Shown piece by piece: positions 39,901 through 46,746 of a DNA stretch of 64,000 bases. Below the pieces are notes generated by a model. It did not search any database. It saw only the letters and a program-made list of their open reading frames with translations, and had not been told where the DNA came from. Source of the DNA: Gigantopelta aegis (Eukaryota; Mollusca; Gastropoda; Neomphalida; Peltospiridae); contig NC_054708.1 in NCBI RefSeq assembly GCF_016097555.1, positions 26,186,205 to 26,250,204 on the forward strand. The letters are read 5' to 3'. A program made the position numbers and the translations under genes. Position 1 is the stretch's first letter; each line of letters starts with the position of its first letter.

Positions 39901-42878
39901 GGATAACAAACAACAATAGTTAGTCAGCATTCACATTACTGAAATTACCTAATAAACTGAAGTTATCTCTAAGCTGCTTAACGTCAAAACTTATAATAAA
40001 AGCTATCCTATAATTTAAGCTAAAAAAAATATTTTGTTTCCGATATGACGACCGTGCTAAAGTATTATATAGCTAATATGTCACTTATTTGGATTTCACT
40101 AAATTTTAAGATTGATAATATTTTACAATTTACAAGATATATAATCTCACCGAGCTCAGTTAAAGGCATATTGTCACAGACCACTGTCCTATTTAATGAT
40201 GTAACAAAGTATTACCTGAACAAATATAATTTGATTTGTCCCTAAATGTACTTTATTCAACCATCTTCATAACCACCATACTCCATTTATTAAAGACATT
40301 TTGTAAAAATAATTGAATTATGGCAATGGTCCATAATTCAAAAACTAAAATTGACGAGAGGGACGACTTGGATTTCACTCCATCATGGTTCAGTTATGGT
40401 GATGCAATAGCTAGATTTGGTTTCCAACAATTAATGTATTTTTTAGTTATTATCCATTTTTAGAGAAATTAGGTCCTTAAATCTGTGACAGTATGCCTTT
40501 AAATTCTCACCTGTCACCTTGTGTCCAATGTGCATCTGGAGAAGATGCTCATGGACAGCCTCGTCAAAGACATTGAAAAAATGTTCCAGCACTGCGTGTC
40601 GAGCTACCGGGACTGTTCGCAGGAGGAACAGGGCTGACTGAGTCAACGCCTCGCTGTTCACATTACCCTTGCTACTGGTGCCATGAAGAAACTTGTGTAC
40701 CTCACTTAGTATGTCCTGAAAATACATCTCAGCGTTCTTAAACATGTCCTAACTATCAATTTATACATATTGGTGTTCTGGAGATGGGGGGGGGGGGGGG
40801 GGGGGGGGTGGCAAGGATATTCATATTTACAAAATAAGACTTAAATCCAGTATTTGAAAACAATTTATTTTTCAACTAGCCACTAACATTGCTACATGTA
40901 TATTAGTTATTTACTAGCCCAACATTCAATATCACTAGCCATAGGAGTGGGGCTACCATAATCTAGAAGCCCTGATTATATCATTAATATGTTGTATAAA
41001 AGAAGTCACTAGGTCATACGTTTATTTGCTGCAAAAGTCTTCACCCATGGCAATTCTTCAAAACATTGCCGTGGGAGACAAATTCTTAAAGCTGCTTTCC
41101 CTGGAATATTTTAGAATAGACGATCCAGTTCTGTTTGGTATATATGAAAGGTCCACCACATCCCTATAGTTTCGCAATGCTCGCTAATCTACATTATCTA
41201 GATCAACTACAATGCCCAGCATTGTTTTTTTTCATTTAGTGGAACGTCAGTAGAACTGGGACTTTACTTGAACTTTTCACGTGATTTTGAACAAATTTAA
41301 CTGTCTTGATTGAGGGGTTGTCTCATATCTCCAAAACATATTTATATCCATACAGGTATGGTACAATACCTTTCCAGGGGTCGGTGGGGGTATTTGCCTT
41401 GAAATTTTGACAGTGGCCAGCGATTGGCATATGCGTTACATGTAAGGGGGTGTTAATAATTACGTAACGCTCTAGGGGTAGAGGAAGAGGGTGTTGTTTT
41501 CGATTTACGTAACATTTATCAAGACTATATGTTATTTCTATTCATTACTTAGACCTAGAAAGGTGTTTTTTGGAAATGCGCAGTCGGTTTAGAATCGACC
41601 CCCATCGGCGGGCTCGTTCCAGCCAGTGCGCCATGACTGGTATAAAAAAGCCTGTGGTATGTGATATCCTGTCTGTGGGATGGTACATATAAACGATCCC
41701 TCGCTAAAAAAAAAGGTGCATGTGCAGGGATTTCAGTGGGATTGGGGTTATAGACTGTGTTGAGCGAAGTTTATATATGGGGCCATGCTCTCCCAGAAAA
41801 TATATTTCAATTTTTTTTAGCTTGGCCAGGTAAAGATTTCAACCCCCAATACCCTCCCCCTGTATATGCACCTGTTTCCTCTTAAATCAATATGCTCTAA
41901 CATTGATGTCGTTAAACAAAACTTAACTAATTTTACCCTTTCCAAACGAAAGAATATTTATTTGTTTTGTCGATTTTAACACACGTAAAATTAAGAAATG
42001 AAAACGTTCATTGTCTACGTTAGTATATGTTATTTTAAAAATATAAACATGATCAATGTGTTACTAGTATACAAATTAAACTTTGAAATTTCTACTAACA
42101 CTTTATAAAATATTAATTCTGAAATAGGAAGATCCGATTGTCGATAAGACGTTGTCAAGATCAAACCGGTTTTAACGAAAGACTCAAGTACTGTATCCTT
42201 AATGAATGTTCTACGTACAGCGCAAAATTTCTCATTTCATTTTTTGAGACGAATCCTACAATTTGAAATCCACAAACACACATGTTAACTGAAACTGACA
42301 ACAGGCTGTCATTTGTGCTTTGCTCTGCAATGGAGTAAAGCATTAAAATCATATAATAGGTGTCCACGTTATTTATTGGTCAGAATCGCAAAGCATGACC
42401 AATTGTTAGTGTGCTTATTTCCTGTGCTGGTTTATTCGGATTCACGATGTCGGACTGTCACTCTGACCAGACAAAATCTCACTTCTTCACTTTCAACTTC
42501 TTGCGAAACTTCCAACTTGAGATCACTAGATAGGCAAACAAACACTTTATGTCGGCCCAGCTTCTGATTATAATCAGGGATTGTTCCCATAGTAAACAGT
42601 AACGGGGCGAACTGGTAAATCATTGGGGCAAACTGACAGTGACATAATGTTTCGCCACTTTTGGGAGGCGAACTCGGAACTGACTGGGACGAACACGCAT
42701 GGGGGTGAAACGTCAGGCATTTGCACCAATGACTGGGAAACAGAAGTCCCAATTATTTTTTAATTGCCGTGGGAGACAAATTCTTAAGTTCGAGTCCTGT
42801 TTTATGGCACGTAATGAACGTGCACATCAAATATACCTGAGGCATCAACGGATTTGGATTTTCAATGGCGGCAGCCAT
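15893..42878 (-). CDS. INTS5: Integrator complex subunit 5
   Basis: A nuclear scaffold subunit of Integrator, the complex that processes snRNA 3' ends and attenuates RNA polymerase II transcripts. Coding exons, 5' to 3': 42878-42837, 40715-40511, 39045-38942, 37501-37347, 35272-35180, 34709-34508, 33522-33405, 31650-31575, 31035-30935, 30380-30322, 30065-29926, 29172-29064, 28515-28325, 26930-26734, 26103-25985, 24586-24392, 23062-22821, 22188-22118, 20421-20273, 18756-18652, one unplaced exon, and 15996-15893. All placed junctions are GT-AG and in phase. Family hallmarks include [12 protein letters not shown] then [45 protein letters not shown] and WAPILSSWSLELLG. The start is [10 protein letters not shown] in the first coding exon. 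About 940 residues expected, near the usual family size of about 1,000. A link of length 1 mod 3 is missing between 18652 and 15996; the best candidate, 16811-16769 ([11 protein letters not shown]), has a weak donor. Confidence 0.95.
16769..16811 (-). other. Candidate missing INTS5 exon
   Basis: A strong minus-strand acceptor (TTCTCTTATTTTTACAG) precedes GAAAACCCACTAACC, which reads [14 protein letters not shown] in the phase left by the exon at 18652. The family has an acidic or proline segment here. The only donor giving the right phase without a stop is GTTGGT, which is poor, so this is tentative. Confidence 0.25.
17337..17418. repeat. ~20-bp tandem repeat, four copies
   Basis: Copies of CAAGGCATACTAACAATCTT in the last INTS5 intron region. 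Confidence 0.9.
17452..18044. mobile_element. 593-bp Mutator-like MITE with >100-bp inverted ends
   Basis: Begins CAATCTAATTAAAATT and ends with its inverse AATTTTAATTAGATTG. The inverted arms run about 108 bases with few mismatches (17452-17559 and 17937-18044). The 9-bp direct repeat GCTACAGGA flanks it at 17443-17451 and 18045-18053. Long inverted ends with a 9-bp duplication are typical of Mutator-like elements. There is no transposase inside. It sits in an INTS5 intron. Confidence 0.85.
18068..18430. repeat. 33-bp minisatellite
   Basis: About 11 units (GGTTTCGTATTCTAGTCCC plus ATCTCAAATGTGGT). The unit is 11 codons, so all frames stay open on both strands; the frames over it are not genes. 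In the same INTS5 intron as the preceding MITE. Confidence 0.95.
18932..19102. mobile_element. ~180-bp MITE (AGCTAGCTCTGG ends)
   Basis: Ends TAGCTCTGG and AGCTAGCCCTG with inverted CGCCAAATT/AATTTGCCAA interiors. Other copies: 36699-36892, 45909-46049, 47662-47844. It abuts the 71-bp array. Confidence 0.75.
19111..19678. repeat. 71-bp minisatellite, eight near-identical copies
   Basis: Units begin TCATGCAAATCAGTATTATC at 19111, 19182, 19253, 19324, 19395, 19466, 19537 and 19608. I see almost no differences (one at GGCATATT in the last), so the expansion is recent. Lies in an INTS5 intron. Confidence 0.97.
19870..20030. repeat. Hairpin-forming inverted repeat
   Basis: Arms of about 55 bases around a short centre near 19948: CATGTTTATGTCCCGAGTGA is mirrored by the inverse of CACGAGGGACATAAACATG. 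The flanks ATAATTATAGGATATTAAAC and GTTTAACATCCTG continue the symmetry. Probably a fold-back MITE in an INTS5 intron. Confidence 0.75.
20477..20796 (-). mobile_element. SINE, GTTAAATAAAAC-tail type, full length
   Basis: Tail GGTTTATTTAACAACGCAC, core AGCAGCAAGGAATCTTTTAT, head CCACTGGACTACGTCTCGCC. In an INTS5 intron just 5' of the exon at 20273-20421. Confidence 0.88.
21114..21930. mobile_element. Longer diverged member of the TTAA inverted-repeat family 1
   Basis: TTAAAGGGACACACCCTAG at the left and, at the right, the complement of TTAAAGCCGCACACCGTAG. TTAA at 21114-21117 and 21927-21930. The interior (817 bp total) is mostly unrelated to the short copies and has no intact transposase frame. 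Confidence 0.6.
22243..22547 (+). mobile_element. SINE, GTTAAACAAA-tail type, with 15-bp target duplication
   Basis: AGACATAAATATGAG at 22228-22242 and 22548-22562 flanks a copy with head GGATTTAGCTCAGG, core AAAAGATCCCTTGCTGC and tail GTCGTTAAACAAAGCAAAC. It lies 40 bases upstream (in gene sense) of the INTS5 exon at 22118-22188. Confidence 0.95.
23093..23470. mobile_element. TTAA inverted-repeat family 1, diverged copy
   Basis: Shares ACCCTAGTTTTTAAACAC, AAGTGTTTCTAGTCATCC and AACTTTATCCAAATGTG with 37702-38079. It begins 31 bases from the acceptor of the INTS5 exon 23062-22821. Confidence 0.7.
23515..24125. mobile_element. Fold-back element with ~75-base hairpin
   Basis: The arms at about 23960-24035 and 24045-24118 are near-perfect inverse copies (TTTATCGATGTATAAAAGTC against its complement, then AGAAACAATTCTTATA). 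The left part (CTGATTGGCTGACGTCAC) matches a second copy at 55890-56245. In an INTS5 intron. Confidence 0.75.
24524..24815 (-). repeat. 99-bp tandem triplication of an INTS5 acceptor and exon start
   Basis: Units start AAAGTCTTTACTGTCAC at 24524, 24623 and 24722. The first contains the real 5' part of the exon 24586-24392 ([13 protein letters not shown]) with its acceptor; the other two repeat the acceptor and about 60 exon bases upstream. Reading from the upstream acceptors soon reaches a stop (after DSKDFPYLS), so only the innermost acceptor gives the full protein. Confidence 0.93.
24829..25112 (-). mobile_element. SINE, GTTAAACAAA-tail type, diverged
   Basis: TGTTTAATGTCACCACTAGA tail, AGCAGCAAGGGATCTTTTAC core and a CTCTACCCACTGCACTAGA head remnant. 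Confidence 0.75.
25249..25558 (-). mobile_element. SINE, GTTAAACAAA-tail type, full length
   Basis: GTTTAACGACACCACTGGAG tail, core GATAGCACATACCACGGCC, head CTACTGGGCTACATCCTGCC. Head to tail with the previous copy, in the same INTS5 intron. Confidence 0.9.
25660..25805. mobile_element. Small hairpin MITE
   Basis: GATTTTCAAAACTATCTTAG near 25668 is mirrored by the inverse of CTAAGATTGCTTTGAAAAT near 25783; GTGACGTCATTA and TAGTGACGTTA face each other at the centre. In an INTS5 intron. Confidence 0.65.
26225..26700. repeat. Degenerate ~25-30 bp tandem repeat
   Basis: Many variants of AACATACCAGAGATTTCAAA in the intron just after the INTS5 exon at 26734-26930 (gene sense). Confidence 0.85.
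27067..27326 (-). mobile_element. SINE, GTTAAATAAAAC-tail type, 5' truncated, 15-bp target duplication
   Basis: TGGTATACTAATGAA at 27052-27066 and 27327-27341. The copy has a GGAAGG tail, ATGTTTTATTGAATGATGC, and stops within the head. The target is itself a short tandem repeat (ACTAATGAATAAATTTATAC, 27003-27378). Confidence 0.95.
27892..28219 (+). mobile_element. SINE, GTTAAATAAAAC-tail type, full length, 13-bp target duplication
   Basis: TTGAAAATGTTAC at 27879-27891 and 28220-28232. Head GGGGCGGGACATAGCCAAG, B-box-like GGATCGATCCCC, and a tail of CTTCCTTCCT after AAATCATTT. A good reference copy. In an INTS5 intron. Confidence 0.96.
28838..29052 (-). mobile_element. Third dispersed repeat family
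   Basis: Contains AAGGTTCAAGCACGCTGTCC and, at the other end, CCACGCCACCACCGAGGCCG, which resembles the CCGGCCTCGG SINE head. Partial relatives lie at about 15130-15300 and 50010-50045. It ends 12 bases from the INTS5 exon 29064-29172. Confidence 0.65.
29558..29876 (-). mobile_element. SINE, GTTAAATAAAAC-tail type
   Basis: AGAAAGAAAGAAATGTTTTA tail, core GCAAGGAATATTTTACATGC, head remnant GCACCCTGCCCTCC. The short repeat CATGGGAA lies at 29550-29557 and 29877-29884. Confidence 0.85.
31077..31149 (-). mobile_element. SINE 3' end only
   Basis: A 5'-truncated copy: AAAGAAATGTTTTATTTAAC to GGTTATATGGCGTCA. The break is abrupt, as expected for an incomplete retroposition. Confidence 0.85.
31841..32065 (-). 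mobile_element. SINE, GTTAAACAAA-tail type, old copy
   Basis: GACACCACTAGAGCACATTG, TTAGCAGCAAGAGATTTTT and GACAGTACATACCACAGCC; the head is degraded. Confidence 0.8.
32386..33326. mobile_element. ~940-bp element with TACTGTATAATACTT inverted ends
   Basis: Left end TACTGTATAATACTTTATTT; right end is the inverse (AAATTAAGTATTATACAGTA). Both ends are followed inward by TTTTCGCG-like words. No transposase frame is seen. TA at both borders fits, but does not prove, a Tc1/mariner-type target. It fills an INTS5 intron. Confidence 0.7.
34095..34497. mobile_element. ~400-bp dispersed AT-rich element (family 4)
   Basis: Shares ACTGTAAATCAGGAA, AACAAACAACAATAGTTAG and GACCGTGCTAAA with 39712-40137. 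Its end (ATTTTACAATTTCC) is about 11 bases from the donor of the INTS5 exon 34709-34508. Confidence 0.75.
35483..35860 (-). mobile_element. Full-length SINE (CCGGCCTCGG head) inserted in a SINE tail
   Basis: TATTAAGGAAGGA at 35470-35482 and 35861-35873. Complete from CAAAGAAAGAAAGAAATG to CCACCAAGGCCGG. Confidence 0.92.
35874..36095 (-). mobile_element. SINE, GTTAAATAAAAC-tail type, 5' truncated
   Basis: Its own target duplication is TAACCTGCATATTA (35461-35474) and TAACCTGCACATTA (36096-36109), which encloses the previous SINE as well; the previous one therefore landed later, in this copy's GGAA tail. Confidence 0.88.
36399..36452 (+). mobile_element. SINE tail fragment
   Basis: ATAACCGTAAATAAAATGAG then GTCGTTAAATAAAACATTTC. 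Confidence 0.8.
36699..36892. mobile_element. ~190-bp MITE (AGCTAGCTCTGG ends)
   Basis: CAGAGCTAGCTCTGGCACTC at the left and CTAGAGCTAGACCTG at the right; CACCAAATTCACCAATTG interior as in the copies at 18932, 45909 and 47662. Confidence 0.8.
36943..36981. repeat. 39-base G run
   Basis: Uninterrupted G tract in an INTS5 intron; its length is unreliable in any assembly. A 23-base G run is at 40786-40808. Confidence 0.95.
37702..38079. mobile_element. TTAA inverted-repeat family 1, well-kept copy
   Basis: TTAAAGGGACATACCCTAG at the left and CTAGGATCTGTCCCTTTAA at the right, TTAA at both ends. Most complete short copy of the family here. In an INTS5 intron. Confidence 0.82.
38526..38917. mobile_element. 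392-bp long-palindrome MITE (family 2)
   Basis: TTAA at 38526-38529 and 38914-38917. The halves are inverse copies over most of their length (GGGACATTCCTGAGTTTGCT against the complement of AGGAAACTCAGGAATGTTCC, then further blocks such as TGTTTCTGATCGT and ACGATGACCAGAAACA). The 110-codon frame through it is an artefact. Confidence 0.85.
39712..40137. mobile_element. Family 4 AT-rich element, second copy
   Basis: Aligns with 34095-34497 by TACTGTAAATCAGGAA, AACAAACAACAATAGTTAG, GACCGTGCTAAA and ATATTTTACAATTT. Confidence 0.75.
40160..40502. mobile_element. TTAA inverted-repeat MITE (family 3)
   Basis: TTAAAGGCATATTGTCACAG at 40160 and its inverse (CTGTGACAGTATGCCTTTAA) ending at 40502. The same family is at 60817-61174 in the opposite orientation. 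It ends 7 bases from the donor of the INTS5 exon 40715-40511. Confidence 0.88.
41577..41925 (+). mobile_element. SINE broken by a ~155-bp MITE
   Basis: SINE head and core at 41577-41715 (TATCCTGTCTGTGGGATGG) and tail at about 41873-41925 (ATGTCGTTAAACAAAAC). The interruption has imperfect inverted ends GTGCATGTGCAGGG and, complemented, GTGCATATACAGGG. Confidence 0.7.
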
Positions 42879-43813
42879 CTTTTATTAAAGAAGTAAAGTA
42901 AGCCATGAAAGTATAAAACAGTTTCGTAATAATTATTTTGTTTTAATCACACGACATTATCATTAAATATATTGAATCATGTAGGAATATTGATTGATTA
43001 AAACATCTAAGTGTTTTTGATAATATGTGTTTATTATATTTTTAATGAAATAAAGTTAGCTTTGTGTACAATGTAACCGATATTTGTAACTAATACGTTG
43101 CTGTTAAATACCAGTGTACCGGTCCAAGGGCACTCAAAAATGTATGTTTTGATGTTTCAAAAAGTTTAATCATCAGTAAGAAATAATGTAAACAACAAAG
43201 TAAATTACTGTAACAGTGTATGTCGTATTATCTAATTTTTCGGTTGTTAAGTTAAATGTTTCATTAGTTTAGCTTATTTTTTCAACGAAGTTTAAGTGAT
43301 TGTGAAACTTCGACATTTTTGTAGGTAAAACTGCAGCATAGAGGTTCTCTTTGGGTAGCCACTTAAATAATTGCGTAGCAAAGTTAGTAAGACCCCCCCC
43401 CCCCCCCTTTGTGACGGTTTGTGAAAATAGTTCAGTGTGAAAACAGTTTCTATGTTTATGTTGATTAATGTGACTTGTTACGAAGGGGAGGTGGCGGGAT
43501 GTAGCCTAGCCCGAGTACTCTGACTGTAAAAGAGCTAGACGGACATTTGGACATAAACACGCTCTCATTACAGTCAGAGACCAACCTATGTCTTTTTTTG
43601 GCAATTCCTGACTACCAAACGGTAGGCAACGAGTCCCGCTCTAATACCACAACAATCCTATGTTTGACGTCAAATACCTTTACATCAATCATTTTCGAGT
43701 TAAGTGATACCAAAAAATCCACATATTAATCACTAATACACTTACTACAGAAAGAAACCCGACAGCACCCACATTCAGCTACGCTTCGTGACACTCCGTC
43801 GCAACACAGTACA

Positions 43814-44116
43814 GCGCTCGTTCGATGCGTGGTTGGTATGGGATCGATCCCCATTGGTGGGCTCATTGGTCCATTTCACGTTCCAGCCAGTGCAACACAA
43901 CTGGTTTATCAAAAACTGTGGTATGTGCTACCCTGTCTGTGGGATGGTGCATATAAAAGATCCCTTGCTGCTTATCGAATAGAGTAGTCCATGAAGTGGC
44001 GATAGTGGGTTTCCTCTCTCAATATCTGTGTGGTCCTTAACCATATGTCTGACGCCATATAACCATAAATAAAATGTGTTGAGTGTGTCGTAAATAAAAC
44101 GTTTCCTTCCTTCCTG
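43814..44116 (+). mobile_element. SINE, GTTAAATAAAAC-tail type
   Basis: GGGATCGATCCCCATTGG, GTGCATATAAAAGATCCC, and a tail AAATAAAACGTTTCCTTCC. Confidence 0.88.
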
Positions 44117-44334
44117 TTACAAGAGGGACAATAACAATACTGAATCTGAATATAACAGTAATTTACAAAATGTTGTTTCTCACATGACATTCCATGATTG
44201 CTGTAATGAATCTTTTTAGTATTTTAAAACATGGTTGTTAATTAAAAAAATCCAACATATCACAAATAAGCAAAGAAGAAGTATGTCATAATTATATAGA
44301 CAACATAAACATTGAAACTACCTGTGCATGCGAA

Positions 44335-45545
44335 ATATGGCGATCTCTCCACCGGTCGATCTCGCCGTAAATTCCATATACTGCTGGGCGAAATCGCCGT
44401 ACTATATATATCTAACTAAAGAGGAATTTTATTATTTAAAATGTTTATATTACTATCATTTACTGCATGAAATGATATGAACAATGTTCAAATCAAATGT
44501 GATGTGTCCTTTTTTTCTGTCTTTGCCTGTTAAAGTGTTTCTTGTGAGTATAGTTTTCTCGCAGTGACCACTGTGCATACCATTTTAAAGACGATTAACA
44601 CTAATAATAGTGAACTCTAATCAACATATAGACATAAACTGTTATAATGAATTATAATTTCCCTGTAATGAAACTGAAATCGTGAAATGCTAATAAGCAA
44701 TATATCTTTATATCTGTCCTTGTATCTTATCTCGTTAGTTTTCTGATACTGGTAATTTAATTTGATCAGTTCTATAAAACCATAGATGTAAAGAACATAT
44801 CAAAAAAACAAAACATACACAAGCTTTTAGTTTGACATTTTATTAATTTGTAATATATAAGTGTACTATGAAATTGAACACACAAACATGTCGGCGACCA
44901 CGGCCAACTTTTTGAGAAACCAATATCAAACCCAAAACAAGCACTGAATAATAATACGCTTAAAGTACTGTCAGTCGGGCCAACTTTGTTGTAAACAGTA
45001 TGGAAGACAGAAAACAGACAGATGGAGTTTCAGTTTGAATTTTATTAATTTGTTACATTAATATGTTCTCAAACAATAAGTAAGTGTACAATGAAATGGT
45101 ACACAAAACGTCGGCGATCTCGCCCAACCTTGCTGATATGGAGTAAACTGAACAAAAGCAATGACAGAAAAAACAAAAGCTTGGGAATAAAGAACAGTAT
45201 CAAACCCAAAACATTAATTAAATATTATTATAATAACCAATTTATTGTAATAAACAGTGACATTCCCGTCTGCTTATATTTATATAGAGTACCACAATTT
45301 CGCCCAGCAGTATATGGAATTTACGGCTATCTCGCCCGTGGCGAGAACACCTGGGCGAAATCGCCGGACTTCGTGCATGCCATGGATTATCAGGGCGGGC
45401 AGGAGCAGGTCAACTCGCCCCAAAACCAACTCGCCACTACCAACTCGCCCCAGTGGTTGATCAACTCGCCCCAAAACCAACTCGCCCCTACCAACTGGCC
45501 CCAGTGGTTGGTCAACTCGCCCCACACTGTTTAGTCAACTCATAT
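44335..45545. mobile_element. Element bounded by ~33-base inverted repeats, with CAACTCGCCCC repeats
   Basis: CCGTAAATTCCATATACTGC at 44365 is mirrored at 45297-45329. Related words (GTCGGCGACCACGGCCAAC, GTCGGCGATCTCGCCCAAC) repeat inside. The right side carries tandem CAACTCGCCCCAAAACCAAC units (45410-45535). The 147-codon frame 45091-45534 lies across it and ends in those repeats; I do not accept it as a gene. Confidence 0.55.
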
Positions 45546-45908
45546 CATTACCATTTTATTCATTAATATACCAGTATTTTAAACACTAATGTGCATTGAA
45601 TATTGTTGATTCTACACACCAGTTGGACTTCAAAAGCCTGGGCTGATCATTCTTTTAAAGAAATACGGGACAAACTCACAAACGTTCTAATAGGCTTGAC
45701 AGTTCATTGTAATAGATTATTATTTATCTGATATTAGGATCTCCCCAATATAAAACCATTTAACAAGTGGTCGTAATAATGGATTTAATAAATAACATGA
45801 CACCAAAGTTGTCGATGTCCATTTTTTATTTTGTCACAATTATTTATGGACATTAAAGTTTGGTGCGAGTTGACCAAACACTAGGGTGAGTTGACCAGCA
45901 TTCATTAT

Positions 45909-46049
45909 GGCTAGCTCTTCAAAAATGTCAGAAAATCAGTTCTTTTCCAATAAAATGTGTTAAAATAATTTCGCCAACTTAAAATAAAATTCACCAATTG
46001 TTTTAAAACTTGCTTTTGGCAAATGTGGTGACTGCCAGAGCTAGCCCTG
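45909..46049. mobile_element. ~140-bp MITE (AGCTAGCTCTGG family)
   Basis: GGCTAGCTCTTC left, CCAGAGCTAGCCCTG right, ACTTAAAATAAAATTCACC interior. Confidence 0.7.
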
Positions 46050-46746
46050 ATTATGCTTGAGGGCAATTCGGATGAAATAAATCGGAATATCTGATTAAAT
46101 TTCAGCATGTTTAAGTGTGAGGGTAAAATCTACTTTGTCAAATTTGTGGAGTTGTAATTATGATTATGATTTTTTAACATGTAAATTTTATCATTGTAAA
46201 ATAAATTTATAAATCATTACACATTTGTTTCATTGTGCACCATATATTTATAACATGTTTTACATAAATTACAATGCCTGTCTTTTTTTAATGCAGCATG
46301 CAATATAAGTAGAAAAACAATTGACATGAAAGAATGCACAAAATATATTTTAAAAAAATGGAATTAACCGTTAAATGTTAACATAATGATAAAGTCATGT
46401 TACAGTGTGCATGTACATGTAGTTGTGTTTGTGCTTGACATTATATTAAATGATGAACATATAAAATTGCATTAGCAGCTTTAACTATATATTAATATTT
46501 TGTAGTAGTATTCTGTCTTTACTAGTTTAAATTTGTAGAGATGTACTGTTTTTTTAATAATGTGTGTATATGATACTAAATACATACACGTGTATGTTGT
46601 ATGTATTAATATCTAGAACTGTATCTACATGTGTATATCATTGATAGATCTGTGTATACTGACATATTTGTAAAAACTTTGTTTACTTTATTTAGTAAGT
46701 TCAAGTATTCCTGTATGAAGAGGACAAAACGTTTTAGTAATACATC

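Larger units (their letters stand above)
42879..46746. promoter_or_regulatory. Divergent INTS5 / mitoguardin 5' intergenic region
   Basis: The two genes start from opposite ends of this 3.9 kb region, so both promoters should be here. I see no TATA box or obvious CpG island that I would place. It holds a C run (43393-43407), a SINE and an inverted-repeat element. A possible acceptor (TTTACTTTATTTAG, ending 46695) upstream of the mitoguardin ATG suggests a spliced 5' UTR. Confidence 0.4.

Noticed and set aside
40443..40745. INTS5 starting at the ATG at 40745 ([10 protein letters not shown])
   Set aside because: That ATG precedes a clear acceptor (TATTTTCAG at 40716-40724); the exon 42878-42837 ([10 protein letters not shown]) joins in phase and has the true-looking start.
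45091..45534. 147-codon plus-strand frame
   Set aside because: It crosses an inverted-repeat arm and ends in CAACTCGCCCC tandem units; no homology and no splice partners.
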